Source: Thermoanaerobacterales bacterium | GTDB taxonomy: Bacteria; Bacillota; Thermosediminibacteria; Thermosediminibacterales; Tepidanaerobacteraceae | Length of the DNA stretch: 64,000 nucleotides | Direction of reading: 5' to 3' | Assembly: GCA_012840135.1 (NCBI GenBank) | Contig: DUMA01000017.1 | Span: 1-64,000, forward strand | Shown: positions 9,027 to 20,392 of the stretch, piece after piece | Position numbering within the stretch: the stretch's first letter is position 1 | Layout: each line of letters begins with the position of its first letter | Program-made: the position numbers and the translations under genes | Notes under the pieces: generated by a model | Told to the model about the DNA's origin: nothing | The model's database searches: none | Seen by the model: only the letters and a program-made list of their open reading frames with translations

Positions 9027-11405
9027 CTATTTTTCCCCATCCATGAATTCCCGGGCGGTTTCGGCCATCTTCTTGAGGGAGTCTTTTACTTTTTTATGGA
9101 ATTCTTCGGCCGAAATGCCGGTCATTATCTCGATGGCGTCATCGATGGTTTCGGCGGAATATATGTGAAATCTGCCCTGTTCTACGGCCTCCACTACTTC
9201 GGGCTTGAGCATGAGGTTGTCGACGTTCTGGCAGGGTATGACCACACCCTGAGTGCCGGTAAGGCCTTTTATCTTGCACGCATGGTAAAAGCCTTCTATT
9301 TTGTACGTGGTGCCTCCCACGGGTTGTATAAGGCCGTGCTGGTTCAAGGAACCGGTGATGGCCAGGTCCTGCCGTACGGGGATACCGGAGATGCTGGACA
9401 GCAGCGCTATGAGTTCGGCGCAGGTGGCGCTGTCGCCCTCGATGCCGCCGTAGTTTTGCTCAAAGGCTATGCTAGCTGATATGGTGAGGGGCATGTCTTT
9501 GGCGTAGCGCTCGCCCAAATATCCCGTCAGAATCATGACGGCCTTGTCGTGGATGTGTCCGCTCATCTTGGCTTCCCGCTCGATGTTTATGACCCCTTCG
9601 TCTCCCAGATAGGTCCTGGCGGTGATGCGGGAAGGCTGGCCGAATACGTAATCGCCCACATCCAGCACCGAAAGGCCGTTTATCTGGCCCACGGCGGTGC
9701 CCCGTGTGTCCACCAGGATCTCTCCACGCTCTATCATGGAAAAAAGTTTTTCTTCCACTCGATTGGAGCGGTAAACCTTTTCTTCGATGGCTTTGTCCAC
9801 GTATTTTTCGGTGACGGCGCAAGCCCCGTCTATGGCTGCCCAGGCGCTGGCCTCGTAGAGCACCTCCACTATTTCGTTAAATCTTGTGGATAGCTTCTTT
9901 TTGTCTTCCGCCAGGCGGGAGCTGTAGTCCACCACCCGGGCAACTCCCGTGGGATCAAAGTGTATGAGGTTTTCATTCTGGCAGATGTGGCATATGAAGG
10001 CCGCATAGTTTTTAAGGTTTAACGGGTTGCGGTCCATTTCCACGTCAAAATCCACTTTTATCTTGAACAGCTTCCTGAAATCTTCGTCATAAGCGTTTAA
10101 AATGGAGTAAATATACGGCGTGCCGATGAGGATGACCTTCACCCTCACGGGTATGGGCTCAGGCTTGAGCGTAACGGTGGGCACTGTGCGGTACTGTTCC
10201 CCGATATTTTCCACCCATGCTTCGCCGTTTTTCAAGGTGCGCTTCAATGTATCCCAGGCGTACGGGTCTTTGAACAGGTCCGACGCCTGCAGCACCAGGT
10301 AGCCGCCGTTGGCTTTATGTATGGCACCACTTTTTATCATGGTAAAGTCGGTGGTGATGGCTCCGAACTGAGCCCTGCCTTCGATTTTGCCGAAGAGGTT
10401 GTAGTAGGTGGGGTTGGCTTCAAATATAATCGGAGCGCCTTTTGTCGCTTTATTGTCCACGAAAAGGTTTACTCTGTAGCGCAGGTAAAAGTCTTCAGGA
10501 GGCGGGTTCTGCCCGATATTAAATATCTGGCGGTCATCCCCATCGGATTTGTCCCGGCGCTCGGTGCGGAAAAGGGACAGATTTTTGATGATGTCTTCTT
10601 TCACGGATTTCAGGTATGATATGATTTCGGTAAAAGCGGCATATTTTACGGCCACTTCTTCAAAGAGGGGGTTTATGGCCGCAAGGGCGGTGTTCCTCTC
10701 CAGGTGGGCCAGTTCCTCCCGGGCCTGTTTGTCCAGGGCTCTCACTTTGCGGAGGGTTTCATCGATCCTCCCCTGAAGGGCACGCCCTTTTTCTTCCATG
10801 GCTTTCTTATCCTCATCCGATAGGGCTTCAAATTCCTCCTGGCTCATGGGCTTGCCGTCTTTTAGCGGGATGGTGACTATACCCTGGGGTGTCCTCTGAA
10901 GGGTGAACCCTTCGGCCTTTGCGGTCTCTTCCAGCTTTTCAAAAAGCTCCAGGGATGCCCGCTGGTATCTGTCTATAAGGGCCTGTTTCTGGTTTTCAAA
11001 GTTCTCGTCGTCAAAGATCCGGATGATCTCGCGTCTCACCTCGGACATGAGTCTTTCCATATCCTTCGCGAATTCCGAACCCTTGCCGGCGGGAAGGTTT
11101 ATGGCAATGGGCTTTTCGGGTCTTGCGAAGTTATATACATAAAGTATGTCGTCGGGGACCGGCTTGCCCTCGGCGGCTTTTTTGACGGCGGCCCTGGCGT
11201 AGCTGGTCTTTCCGGTGCCGGTAAGGCCCGTCATGAAAATGTTGTAGCCCTTGTGGTCGATTTTCAGGCCAAATTCCATGGCTCTGACGGCCCGCTCCTG
11301 GCCTATGATGTCGGAAAGGGGCTCCAGGTCCTCGGTGGAGCGGAAGGAAAACATGGTTGGGTCGCAGATTTCCCGGAGTTCGGCGGGGGTAAGTTTTCTA
11401 AGCAA
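9027..11405 (-). CDS. LonB-type ATP-dependent protease (Lon-related, soluble)
   Basis: 792 residues from a TTG at 11405 preceded by GGAGG. The AAA part has a Walker A motif GLTGTGKTS near residue 60 followed by a long helical insertion; the C-terminal peptidase domain carries the Lon Ser-Lys dyad: Ser in EGDSATCAELIALL and Lys in GGTTYKIEGFYHA. This is the Lon-related family seen in many Firmicutes as a protein of about 800 residues, distinct from LonA. Role: ATP-driven degradation of damaged or regulatory proteins. It has its own terminator and no clear operon partner. Confidence 0.88.
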   Translation of the reverse strand: MLRKLTPAELREICDPTMFSFRSTEDLEPLSDIIGQERAVRAMEFGLKIDHKGYNIFMTGLTGTGKTSYARAAVKKAAEGKPVPDDILYVYNFARPEKPIAINLPAGKGSEFAKDMERLMSEVRREIIRIFDDENFENQKQALIDRYQRASLELFEKLEETAKAEGFTLQRTPQGIVTIPLKDGKPMSQEEFEALSDEDKKAMEEKGRALQGRIDETLRKVRALDKQAREELAHLERNTALAAINPLFEEVAVKYAAFTEIISYLKSVKEDIIKNLSLFRTERRDKSDGDDRQIFNIGQNPPPEDFYLRYRVNLFVDNKATKGAPIIFEANPTYYNLFGKIEGRAQFGAITTDFTMIKSGAIHKANGGYLVLQASDLFKDPYAWDTLKRTLKNGEAWVENIGEQYRTVPTVTLKPEPIPVRVKVILIGTPYIYSILNAYDEDFRKLFKIKVDFDVEMDRNPLNLKNYAAFICHICQNENLIHFDPTGVARVVDYSSRLAEDKKKLSTRFNEIVEVLYEASAWAAIDGACAVTEKYVDKAIEEKVYRSNRVEEKLFSMIERGEILVDTRGTAVGQINGLSVLDVGDYVFGQPSRITARTYLGDEGVINIEREAKMSGHIHDKAVMILTGYLGERYAKDMPLTISASIAFEQNYGGIEGDSATCAELIALLSSISGIPVRQDLAITGSLNQHGLIQPVGGTTYKIEGFYHACKIKGLTGTQGVVIPCQNVDNLMLKPEVVEAVEQGRFHIYSAETIDDAIEIMTGISAEEFHKKVKDSLKKMAETAREFMDGEK

Positions 11406-11512
11406 AAATACCACCTCCAGTTATTTAAGCATTATTTTTATAACAAATAGCAACATCGCGTCTGTAAGACCGCATATTTTTACTTACCTTTCACATTTTC
11501 AGTACCGGCCTG

Positions 11513-12595
11513 TTAGTTTTTTCCCATTCTCCTTATAAAATTTACTATGTTCCTCCGCCACTGCCGGTAGCCGGGGATGACGTGTTCCCACAGGTGATAG
11601 AAAAACGGCGAAAGGGGCAGGTCGAATTCTCCGATAAATTCGGTGAATTCGCCGTTAAAACCCTTCTTGAAGCGGTAGAGGCCGTAAAGGGGGTTGTCGG
11701 GGGAAAGGTCGCCGGAAACGCCCCTGAAATCATACATGGTGCAGCCATTTTCTTTGGCCCACTTTATCATTTCCCACTGGAGGGCATAGTTGGGCATGAC
11801 ATTTCGGTGCTCATTGGAGGAAGCACCGTATATATACCAGGCCTTGTCGCCGAAGATGAATGCAAGGGTCCCGGCAATGTATTTGCCTTCATATTCTGCC
11901 ATGAAGAGTTTGGCGAGGCCTTTTTCCACCAGTTCATCCCAGAGGGCCTCGAAATAATCGTATCCCCTCACGAGAAATTTATCCCTTATACAGGTTTCCT
12001 GGAGTATTTCATAAAATCGCTTCAGATCCTCCCGGGTGCCTTCTTTTACCGTAACTCCCTTCCTGGCCGAAAGCCTTATGTTGTACCGGGTCTTTTCGTG
12101 AAAGGCGGCAAAAATATCATCGATGGGTTTGGCCAGGGGCAGCCGGAACACGAATTTGGGCTGGACACCTTCGAAGTTCTTGCCGCCTTCCCGGCATACA
12201 AAGCCCAGGGATTTGAGCATTTTTACCACATTTTCATTGGGCGCTTTTATGTCCGGGTCTATCTTTAACATGATGGCGCCGTGCCTTTTTGCCAGTTCCT
12301 TTATTTTCATAAAGAGGAACTTCAAGGTTTCCCTGTCGGAAAAGTCGGCTACAGGTCCCCGGGGAGCGTAAAATATGCACTTTTTGAGGATCGGGATGGG
12401 CAGCCGCCTCTTTAAAATAGAAATCCCCGCCACCGGCTTTTCGCCCTGCATCACCAGCAGCCTTATGGGCTCCCAGCCGGTGCGGCGCTTTACTTCTCCC
12501 CACTCATAGGATTGAAGCACATGGCCTTTGGGGCCCCAGGCCATGAATTTATTGAAAAGATCTTTCTCATTTTCTTTTATGATTTTTAATTCCAT
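11513..12595 (-). CDS. FemX/FemAB-type peptidoglycan bridge aminoacyltransferase
   Basis: 360 residues of the FemAB family (two GNAT-like domains): QSYEWGEVKRRTGWEP near the N-terminus, and the C-terminal YDFRGVSGDLSPDNPLYGLY motif typical of the lipid II:glycine/alanine transferases. These enzymes add the first residues of the interpeptide bridge to lipid II using aminoacyl-tRNA; the substrate amino acid cannot be read from sequence. GGAGG lies 11 bases before the ATG. Monocistronic by context. Confidence 0.85.
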   Translation of the reverse strand: MELKIIKENEKDLFNKFMAWGPKGHVLQSYEWGEVKRRTGWEPIRLLVMQGEKPVAGISILKRRLPIPILKKCIFYAPRGPVADFSDRETLKFLFMKIKELAKRHGAIMLKIDPDIKAPNENVVKMLKSLGFVCREGGKNFEGVQPKFVFRLPLAKPIDDIFAAFHEKTRYNIRLSARKGVTVKEGTREDLKRFYEILQETCIRDKFLVRGYDYFEALWDELVEKGLAKLFMAEYEGKYIAGTLAFIFGDKAWYIYGASSNEHRNVMPNYALQWEMIKWAKENGCTMYDFRGVSGDLSPDNPLYGLYRFKKGFNGEFTEFIGEFDLPLSPFFYHLWEHVIPGYRQWRRNIVNFIRRMGKN

Positions 12596-12796
12596 TATAT
12601 GAAAGTCCTCCGAAAATTGTTTTCATCTTGTCCATAATTTTATTATATCTTATTTCACAGGAGAGGAAAGGGGGAATTTATGATAAATTTTTTTTAACCG
12701 AAAGGGGTTATGAAATTTATTGCTCCCTATTATAAAAAAATATTTCATAATGGGATATCGAAAACAAAACAAGAAGGTATATAATAAAAAAATAAA

Positions 12797-12836
12797 TAAC
12801 AGCAGGCCTACAGATTATAATAGACCTGCTGCTTTT
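12797..12836. terminator. Terminator behind the chemoreceptor gene
   Basis: Inverted repeat AGCAGGCC...AGACCTGCT with a 13-nt loop. On the minus strand it follows the chemoreceptor stop at 12892 and is trailed by a T-rich stretch. A T5 run on the plus side makes it potentially bidirectional. Confidence 0.65.
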
Positions 12837-12891
12837 TGAAATTATGATAATCGTCGGTATATTTCACCGATGGATAGTTACTTCTTATTAC

Positions 12892-14148
12892 TTAAATCTT
12901 TATAGCCTGAATTGATTTTTTGAGTTTTTCGGCGGTTTGATTCAGAATTTCTGCCGAATGGGCAATCTCGCCCAGGAGTATGTGCTGTTTTTCTACGGAA
13001 CCTGCGATATCCTGAACGTTGGTGGAAGCATCCACTGTGATGTCCGCCATCTTCTTGAAGGATTCGTGAGTGCTTTCGGTGCTGGCGGCCATCTGCTGGG
13101 TGGCAGCTGAAATCTCCTGCATCTGCTCGGAAACTTTCTGCACGGCGCTCAGTATCCTGTCAAAGGTTTCTCCTGCGGTTTTGACCGCTTCTATGCCCTT
13201 TTTCACGTTCTCGCTGCCTTCGTTCATGGCAGATACCGCATGGTTGGTCTCCTCCTGGACCGAGGCGATGAGTTCCGCTATCTGCTTGGCAGCACTGCCC
13301 GACTGCTCGGCGAGCTTCCTTATCTCATCGGCCACCACCGCAAAGCCTCTCCCCTGTTCTCCTGCCCTGGCCGCCTCTATGGCCGCATTCAGCGCCAGCA
13401 GGTTGGTCTGATCGGCTATGCCTGTGATGGTCTCCACTATCTGGCCTATGGTCTCCGAACTTTCTCCCAGCTTTTTTATGACTTCCCCCGTGCTCATGCT
13501 GGATTCTTCAATCTTCTTCATCTGGGATATTACCTGGTGCATGGCGTTTTCTCCCTCATTGGCCAGTTTTGCGGCATTTACCGAAGTGGCCGAGGCTTCG
13601 GAGGCGCTGGAGGCTATCTGCTCCACGCCCGCACTCATCTGGGCCAGCATGTCGGAGATGGAATTCACCAGCCCCTTTATTTCTTCCATTTTTTCGGAGT
13701 TTTTTCTGGCGCTTTCTTCGAGGGAACCGGCAAACACATTTGATGCCTCTTCGCTTTGTTTGCAAATTTCCCTTATGGAATCGGCCGACGATACCATTTC
13801 ATCTATGGAACTTTTGATGTCCATGAACATAGACTTTAATCTTGCCATAGAATCGTTGTAGATATCGGCCAGCTTTCCCGCATCATCATTGGACACTTTC
13901 CTGGCCATGACCGTAAAGTCCCCCTTGGCCATGGCTTCCAGGCTTTTTGTTATGCTGTTTACAGATACTGACCCGGTCCTGGCCACGGCAAAAGAAATGA
14001 TGCCCGAAATGATTACGCATGCCGCCAACACGATGAGCGCATTTTGTTTTGCAAGGTCTTCGCCGTGGAAATAAAACACATATCCGCCAAGTGAAAGCAA
14101 TACCATCAGCATTGTCGCTAATGCCATCCTGAATTGAACGCTTTTCAA
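12892..14148 (-). CDS. Methyl-accepting chemotaxis protein with minimal external domain
   Basis: The best start is TTG at 14148, six bases behind GGAGGGG (an ATG 15 bases further upstream contains that ribosome site). 418 residues. TM1 (~8-27) and TM2 (~37-57) enclose only about nine residues (HGEDLAKQN), so the protein has no periplasmic ligand domain. A HAMP region ([14 protein letters not shown]) and a full MCP signalling domain follow, with the conserved hairpin tip [20 protein letters not shown]. It therefore probably senses cytoplasmic or membrane state. No chemotaxis genes are adjacent. Confidence 0.88.
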   Translation of the reverse strand: MKSVQFRMALATMLMVLLSLGGYVFYFHGEDLAKQNALIVLAACVIISGIISFAVARTGSVSVNSITKSLEAMAKGDFTVMARKVSNDDAGKLADIYNDSMARLKSMFMDIKSSIDEMVSSADSIREICKQSEEASNVFAGSLEESARKNSEKMEEIKGLVNSISDMLAQMSAGVEQIASSASEASATSVNAAKLANEGENAMHQVISQMKKIEESSMSTGEVIKKLGESSETIGQIVETITGIADQTNLLALNAAIEAARAGEQGRGFAVVADEIRKLAEQSGSAAKQIAELIASVQEETNHAVSAMNEGSENVKKGIEAVKTAGETFDRILSAVQKVSEQMQEISAATQQMAASTESTHESFKKMADITVDASTNVQDIAGSVEKQHILLGEIAHSAEILNQTAEKLKKSIQAIKI

Positions 14149-14391
14149 GTTTTTCCCCTCCATTGATCCATGTTCATTAATTTGTGATTTTGTGTAAAAA
14201 GCGGCCCTTCCGCCGGGAGCTGACCCGGCACTTCCGAATGGCCTGCCATTTACAAGCAATATTAGGTATTACTGGAAAATTATATATAATATATTAGACA
14301 TTATTTTACTTTTTCCTGCCTGTATATCAAAAAAATGTCGAAATATAAGTAACAAAGCCGTAACAAAAGCTCTTGGCGAGCTGCTTCATAG

Positions 14392-14421
14392 TTGACATCT
14401 ATATTAACAAAAATGTATACT
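14392..14421 (+). promoter_or_regulatory. Promoter of the toxin-antitoxin operon
   Basis: TTGACA (14392-14397) and TATACT (14416-14421) are 18 bp apart. The -10 lies in the short palindrome TATACTACTGTATA, a plausible antitoxin/complex operator (inference). Translation starts 35 bp downstream. Confidence 0.75.
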
Positions 14422-14455
14422 ACTGTATAGATAATAAAAAAATGGAGATGGTTGT

Positions 14456-14695
14456 ATGCCTCTGACGAGAATCTCTGAACAAGCTTATAAGACCCTGCAA
14501 CTTCTTGCTGAAAAGAACAAGGAATCTCATATTAAAATCATTGAAAAAGCTCTGGAAGAATACAGGCGCCAGATATTTATCAAAGAGGCAAATGTTGCTT
14601 ATGCAGCCCTGAAGACCGACCCGGATAAATGGAAAGAGGAACAGCTGGAAAGAAAATTATGGGAACAAACTATTTCTGATGATCTGGAGGATTAA
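14456..14695 (+). CDS. Antitoxin of a MazEF/PemIK-type module
   Basis: 79 residues. The N-terminal LTRISEQAYKTLQLLAEKNK region resembles a ribbon-helix-helix DNA-binding fold, and the acidic C-terminal tail (TDPDKWKEEQLERKLWEQTI) is the likely toxin-binding part. It precedes the toxin gene by 3 bp, the standard antitoxin-first order with translational coupling. Preceded by GGAGATGG and its own promoter. Confidence 0.78.
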   Translation: MPLTRISEQAYKTLQLLAEKNKESHIKIIEKALEEYRRQIFIKEANVAYAALKTDPDKWKEEQLERKLWEQTISDDLED

Positions 14696-14698
14696 TCC

Positions 14699-15040
14699 AT
14701 GGAAAAGCCTTGTAAAGGAGATATATGGATGGTAAACCTTGATCCGGTCAGGGAACATGAACAGTCCGGTACAAGGCCTGCCTTAATAATATCTGTGGAC
14801 CTTTTTAACCATGGCCCTGCAGACCTGGTGGTTGTATTACCAATCACTTCTAGGAATAAGGGGATACCCTTCCATGTTGAGATTAATCCTCCTGAGGGTG
14901 GGCTAAATTATAAGAGTTTTATTAAATGCGAGGATATCAGATCTATTTCAAAATGCAGGTTGTCGCAGAAATTAGGCAGTATTTCAAATCAAACAATGTA
15001 TGAGGTCGAAGACCGTCTCAGGATATTATTGAATCTATAG
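14699..15040 (+). CDS. MazF/PemK-family mRNA interferase toxin
   Basis: 113 residues, normal MazF length. The N-terminal KGDIWMVNLDPVREHEQSGTRPALI block with the conserved G-S-G-T-R-P-A segment is the hallmark of the family, as is VVLPITSR. The catalytic residues of MazF (Arg in TRPAL and a downstream Thr/Ser in PITS) are visible. MazF toxins cleave mRNA at short motifs in the cytoplasm; the target motif cannot be predicted. Ends in a strong bidirectional terminator shared with pyrG. Confidence 0.9.
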   Translation: MEKPCKGDIWMVNLDPVREHEQSGTRPALIISVDLFNHGPADLVVVLPITSRNKGIPFHVEINPPEGGLNYKSFIKCEDIRSISKCRLSQKLGSISNQTMYEVEDRLRILLNL

Positions 15041-15046
15041 GACATA

Positions 15047-15081
15047 AAAAAACCCCCTGAATTTTTTTCAGGGGGTTTTAT
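15047..15081. terminator. Bidirectional terminator between the toxin gene and pyrG
   Basis: AAAACCCCCTGA and its complement form a 12-bp stem with a 7-nt loop and T/A tracts on both sides, serving the convergent toxin and pyrG genes. Confidence 0.9.
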
Positions 15082-15100
15082 AAGATTTTTATATATTCGC

Positions 15101-16807
<1,707 letters not shown>

Positions 16808-16841
16808 TAGACTTCGAATTTTGGAAACGGGCTTTTTAAGG

Positions 16842-16960
16842 TGAGCCTGGTATTCTAACCAGGCTTTTAATTGGTTTCAATTGGCTTCTGGCGTCCGCAT
16901 GACGGAAAGACATACCTTAAAAGCTATTCAAGTCAAGAACCGTCCCAACTTGAATGCCTG
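16842..16960 (-). terminator. Terminator plus GAACCGTCCC-core palindrome behind the AlbA_2 gene
   Basis: AGCCTGG...CCAGGCT at 16846-16866 is a simple hairpin. Closer to the gene, 16927-16955 carries TTCAAGT-cAAGAACCGTCCCa-ACTTGAA, one member of a palindrome family seen elsewhere in the window (18562, 54118, 61547) with the same core and different stems. Confidence 0.55.
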
Positions 16961-16966
16961 GTACCC

Positions 16967-18130
16967 TTACCTTGGAATGATAGTAACAAATTCATTCCCT
17001 TCCAGCTTGAAATCGGGCTCAGAATTATTTGCTTGCTTGAGCAGACGGACCATTCTGGGAATACCGCTACCGGCATCGGTTACTAGCCCAACTTTAAGGA
17101 AAATATTATAAATGCTGGGATTTCGTAGAACATGCACGCCGAATTTTAGGGCATCAATATCAACAGTATTTGGCAGACTCCCCGGTGTCCTTATTTCTAT
17201 CCTGTCATTATATATTATGACTCTAACCGGCGACGATATGGTGTAATCCCGGTGAGCAAAAGCATTAATAAGGGCTTCCCGCAAGACCTCTACAGGAATT
17301 TCGACTTTAACTTCAGGACCTGTTCCTTTAATCTGATGCGATCTAATCAAGTGAATCCCAAAAAATCTCATTGTATCATGGTATATATCAATCAGTCGCC
17401 CTTCAAAGTGTTTTTGATCGCTCGGTTCTATCGAAATGTCATTTCCGGGAACCCTGAGGGCAGATACATAACTATAAGGAATAAAAGCCTGCGGGTCTGC
17501 TGCAAGAAACAAAACTCCCGTTAAAGTAAGATGTTTTTCGTTTTTTATATCATCAACAAGATGCCAGTTTTGGAGCAATCTCTCTCTGGAAATACCTGCT
17601 ATATCGATCCCCTGTTCTTTTACCAGTTCCAACAGCGATTCCAGTGCCTTTTCATCAATATCATTCATGGCAGATCTAAGTATGGGAATTTCATCATAAT
17701 ATAAACTTTCAGTAGCCTGAAAAAGTCGAAGCAGTTCTTCCCTTGAAGCCTGCCGTCTTCCAGAAGAAGTTCGTACATAATATATTCCCCGATTAGTTCT
17801 ATATGGGCGCTGGTTTCCTTTAGGAACATTGATAATTAGTATTATATTACCCTTTTCATCCTGAACTGTTTCTTGAATAACCGTAACAGGCGGTTCACAA
17901 TTATTAAACGCCACATTATCAACAAATTTACTCAAATTGTCTATATTTTCCTCGCCAATACCTATCAGATTACCCGTATCATCTATTCCTATAAAAATCT
18001 GCCCTCCATCAGTATTGGCGAATGCTGTTATCTCTGCCGCAAGGTCATCAGAATGGATAGGCCATCGTTTAAATTCTGTACGTAGATTTTCCCCTTTTTT
18101 GCATCGTTGCAAAACTTCGCACAGATCCAT
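16967..18130 (-). CDS. AlbA_2/Schlafen-type ATP-binding putative transcriptional regulator
   Basis: 387 residues. The N-terminal AlbA_2 (Schlafen-like) domain shows ENLRTEFKRWP, AEITAFANTDGGQIFIGIDD and YYVRTSSGRRQASREE. The middle to C-terminal part is the ATP-binding HATPase-like region of this family (EALINAFAHRDYT, DRIEIRTPGSLP, GSGIPRMVRL). Proteins of this type are annotated as predicted transcriptional regulators; some act in phage defence, but nothing around this gene supports that. It is preceded by AAAAGGAG and, 28 bp further upstream, four 13-bp repeats that may be its own operator. Confidence 0.82.
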   Translation of the reverse strand: MDLCEVLQRCKKGENLRTEFKRWPIHSDDLAAEITAFANTDGGQIFIGIDDTGNLIGIGEENIDNLSKFVDNVAFNNCEPPVTVIQETVQDEKGNIILIINVPKGNQRPYRTNRGIYYVRTSSGRRQASREELLRLFQATESLYYDEIPILRSAMNDIDEKALESLLELVKEQGIDIAGISRERLLQNWHLVDDIKNEKHLTLTGVLFLAADPQAFIPYSYVSALRVPGNDISIEPSDQKHFEGRLIDIYHDTMRFFGIHLIRSHQIKGTGPEVKVEIPVEVLREALINAFAHRDYTISSPVRVIIYNDRIEIRTPGSLPNTVDIDALKFGVHVLRNPSIYNIFLKVGLVTDAGSGIPRMVRLLKQANNSEPDFKLEGNEFVTIIPR

Positions 18131-18157
18131 GTCTTGTTTCTCCTTTTAATTTACTAT

Positions 18158-18209
18158 AAAAATATACTTTAAAAATATACTTTAAAAACATACTTTAAAA
18201 ACATACTTT
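18158..18209. repeat. Four perfect-period 13-bp tandem repeats upstream of the AlbA_2 regulator
   Basis: Units AAAAATATACTTT (x2) and AAAAACATACTTT (x2) are exactly contiguous. They lie 28-79 bp upstream of the regulator ATG, where a promoter or operator is expected. On the minus strand they read AAAGTATRTTTTT. Confidence 0.9.
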
Positions 18210-18596
18210 TTAACTTCATATTATCAATTATTTAAATTATTGTAAATACTATCGCAAAATAAAAAAGCTTTTATCACATAAACAATTAAACAGAGTCAGC
18301 TTTTTTGAAATGCATTACGGAAAGCCCTATATTAAGGAATATCTTTGCTTTCCTATGCATTTTAAGCTTACCCGCCAGGATAACCGTAAAAAGCTGCGGG
18401 TTTTCCGCAGCAATGGGCGGCTATAGGCAGCCGTCGCTACTTAAGGTTGTTTTCACACAATTCAATAAGTTAATAAGTGAGGGCCTGGCAGCGGGTTCAA
18501 TTAGTAAGTGCCTGGCACCGGGCTTCGTCGACGAGGCGGAGGTTTTGTTGAGGTTTTGCTAATTCAAGTCGAGAACCGTCCCGACTTGAAAATTAT
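18210..18596. other. Gene-free stretch made of stacked palindromes
   Basis: No gene was found. It holds an interrupted palindrome (18308-18361, AAATGCAT...ATGCATTT with inner GGAAAG/CTTTCC), a hairpin GCTGCGG-gtttt-CCGCAGC (18393-18411), a GGGCGGCT...CAGCCG repeat (18415-18440), two GCCTGGCA motifs after AATAAGTGAG (18470-18516), and the CAAGTCGAGAACCGTCCCGACTTG palindrome (18564-18587), which can serve as terminator of the matrix operon. Confidence 0.7.
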
Positions 18597-20324
18597 TTAC
18601 GGAGCTATCAGTACGTCTTCGGCCTGAGGGGACCCTTCCTGCGGGTCCGGTTCCCCGGCAGGGGTTTCTTCTTCTGCCGGACTTTCGGTCGCCGGCTGTT
18701 CATCAAAGGATGGATCTCCGTTTTCAGGTGTTTCTACATATGGAGAAGGTGTTTCTGCCGGCGGTTTTTCTATAAAATCTCCTCCTGCGGGATCTTCTTT
18801 CAATGAATCTCCGGCAGGTGGCTGTTCACCGGAGGAGGGGGGGTCTGGCTCCTCTGCTCCGGATTCTTCCGCGGGAGGTTCCTCTGCTCCGGGTTCCTGC
18901 CCCGCCGGTGGTTGTTCTCCGGGCTCCTGCACCGGCGGCTGCTCTGTACCTGAATCTTTCGACCCTCCATCAGGTGGTTCTACGGCAGGAGGAGGTGTTC
19001 CGGTCGGAGGCTCGCTGCCGTCCGAAGGCTGGGTGGAACCTCCCGGTGCGGAATTTCCGGATCCACTGCCGGATGGAGCTGAATTCTTGAGATTTTCTAT
19101 TTCTTTTGTCAGGTTCTCATTTTGCTCCTGCAGTTTCCGGATCTCCTCCTTGAGGGAATCATTTGCAGATTCAAGATTTCCTATTTTATCCTCCAGGCTG
19201 TCGTTTTTATTTTTGAGGCTGTCTATTTCATCCTTAAGGTCCTCGATTTTATCCTTTAATTTCATATTTTCCTGCTCAAGATCGAGTTTTTCCTGCAGCA
19301 GGGCTACCTTTTCCTGTTCTAGGGCGGCATATTTTTGAGTTAAATCGTCGACGGCGGCATTGAGCCCCTGTATCTGAGTGTACATACCGTCAATAGTGAG
19401 ATTAAGTTCGTCAATCTTTGCTATTTTTTCATTGAGCTGGGCTATGAGGTCTTCTGCATATCCGTACAATGCATCGATGTAATCCATCAATCCGGGTGTT
19501 ATTACATTTATTATTGACTGCTGTTCATCCGTCAACTGGATTTTGGGGAGGCCGATCGTGACCGGTTCCGTCATTCGTGCCCTGTTCATTGCAGCAGGAG
19601 TCATGCTAAAAGTTGAAACGACCATACCGTCACCGACACTTTCATTCGATGCCGATTCTTTTTCAAGCTTCTGTACCCTGCCTGACTCCACGACATTATG
19701 CCATCGAATATTTCCGGCTATACCGTTTATTACTTGAGCAGCGTAAGGCGTAAGTTCTCTGTCAATGTCAAAGTTTGAGTTGTATTTTGCTATCAATTGA
19801 CGGTCCTGCAATCCCAGGTATTGTGCCAGCAAATATCCTCTGGTGAACGTAATTTGAAAACTATCCACAATAAACTCATTCAGGTATTTTAATGTAATCT
19901 TTCCGGTGATGCTGGATTTGCCAAGTATGTCGGCAAGGTCCCTGTAATTGATCTTTAACTTTATGGGGATCTGTATTTCATCCCGCGTGAGTTTTGCAGG
20001 GTTAATGTGCATTATATATCTTGATGCATCACCGTCAACCGAAAAGTATACCACCGGGTCGTATGTGAGACCTTCGGCCTTTTTCACTATGATTTTGTCG
20101 GGGTTTTCTCCGCTATTATTTGATACATCGCTCAGGGTGTAAAAACCTTCTATGATGTCCTGGGCGGAAGCCGCCTGGACTTGAAGGTTGCTTACGACCC
20201 TGGAAGAAAACCACGCCATAGTGTCTGTGTCGGCCAGCATAGCCATGCTAACCAAAATACCTGCCAGGAAAAAACCGATGGCTTTAAATAATATACTTCC
20301 GATGATTTTGGTTTTGTATTTCAA
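18597..20324 (-). CDS. Secreted SipW-type protein with coiled coil and Pro/Glu-rich tail
   Basis: 575 residues from TTG at 20324 (AAGGAGGTG upstream). The N-terminus is a SipW-type signal: a hydrophobic stretch ending in DTDTMAWFSSRVVSNLQVQA. Residues ~50-260 are a globular, camelysin-like region; ~285-405 are a continuous coiled coil (LEQENMKLKDKIEDLKDEID, LKEEIRKLQEQNENL); ~410-575 are Pro/Glu/Gly/Ser-rich, low complexity and repetitive (EQPPAGQEPGAEEPPAEES). Last gene of the sipW operon. It is probably an elongated extracellular matrix or fibre-associated protein; the exact role is unknown. Confidence 0.75.
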   Translation of the reverse strand: MKYKTKIIGSILFKAIGFFLAGILVSMAMLADTDTMAWFSSRVVSNLQVQAASAQDIIEGFYTLSDVSNNSGENPDKIIVKKAEGLTYDPVVYFSVDGDASRYIMHINPAKLTRDEIQIPIKLKINYRDLADILGKSSITGKITLKYLNEFIVDSFQITFTRGYLLAQYLGLQDRQLIAKYNSNFDIDRELTPYAAQVINGIAGNIRWHNVVESGRVQKLEKESASNESVGDGMVVSTFSMTPAAMNRARMTEPVTIGLPKIQLTDEQQSIINVITPGLMDYIDALYGYAEDLIAQLNEKIAKIDELNLTIDGMYTQIQGLNAAVDDLTQKYAALEQEKVALLQEKLDLEQENMKLKDKIEDLKDEIDSLKNKNDSLEDKIGNLESANDSLKEEIRKLQEQNENLTKEIENLKNSAPSGSGSGNSAPGGSTQPSDGSEPPTGTPPPAVEPPDGGSKDSGTEQPPVQEPGEQPPAGQEPGAEEPPAEESGAEEPDPPSSGEQPPAGDSLKEDPAGGDFIEKPPAETPSPYVETPENGDPSFDEQPATESPAEEETPAGEPDPQEGSPQAEDVLIAP

Positions 20325-20392
20325 TGTTTCACCTCCTTGTCGGAATTTTTCAGGTAAATTTCAGGTAAATAAGGCAAATAACCTTTAAAAAT

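Noticed and set aside
9027-11405. Long plus-strand open frames across the Lon-type, pyrG, carB and ger genes
   Set aside because: They lie antisense to well-conserved genes, have no ribosome sites or family motifs, and follow from codon bias of the real strand.
14456-15040. Toxin-antitoxin pair as part of a mobile element
   Set aside because: No inverted repeats, integrase or target duplication flank it; it has its own promoter and terminator between housekeeping genes.
16967-18130. Phage-defence gene (Schlafen/AlbA_2) in a defence island
   Set aside because: Neighbours are pyrG and the matrix locus; there is no nuclease, helicase or restriction gene nearby.
18158-18209. Short array resembling a CRISPR
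   Set aside because: The 13-bp units are contiguous with no spacers, and no cas genes are near.
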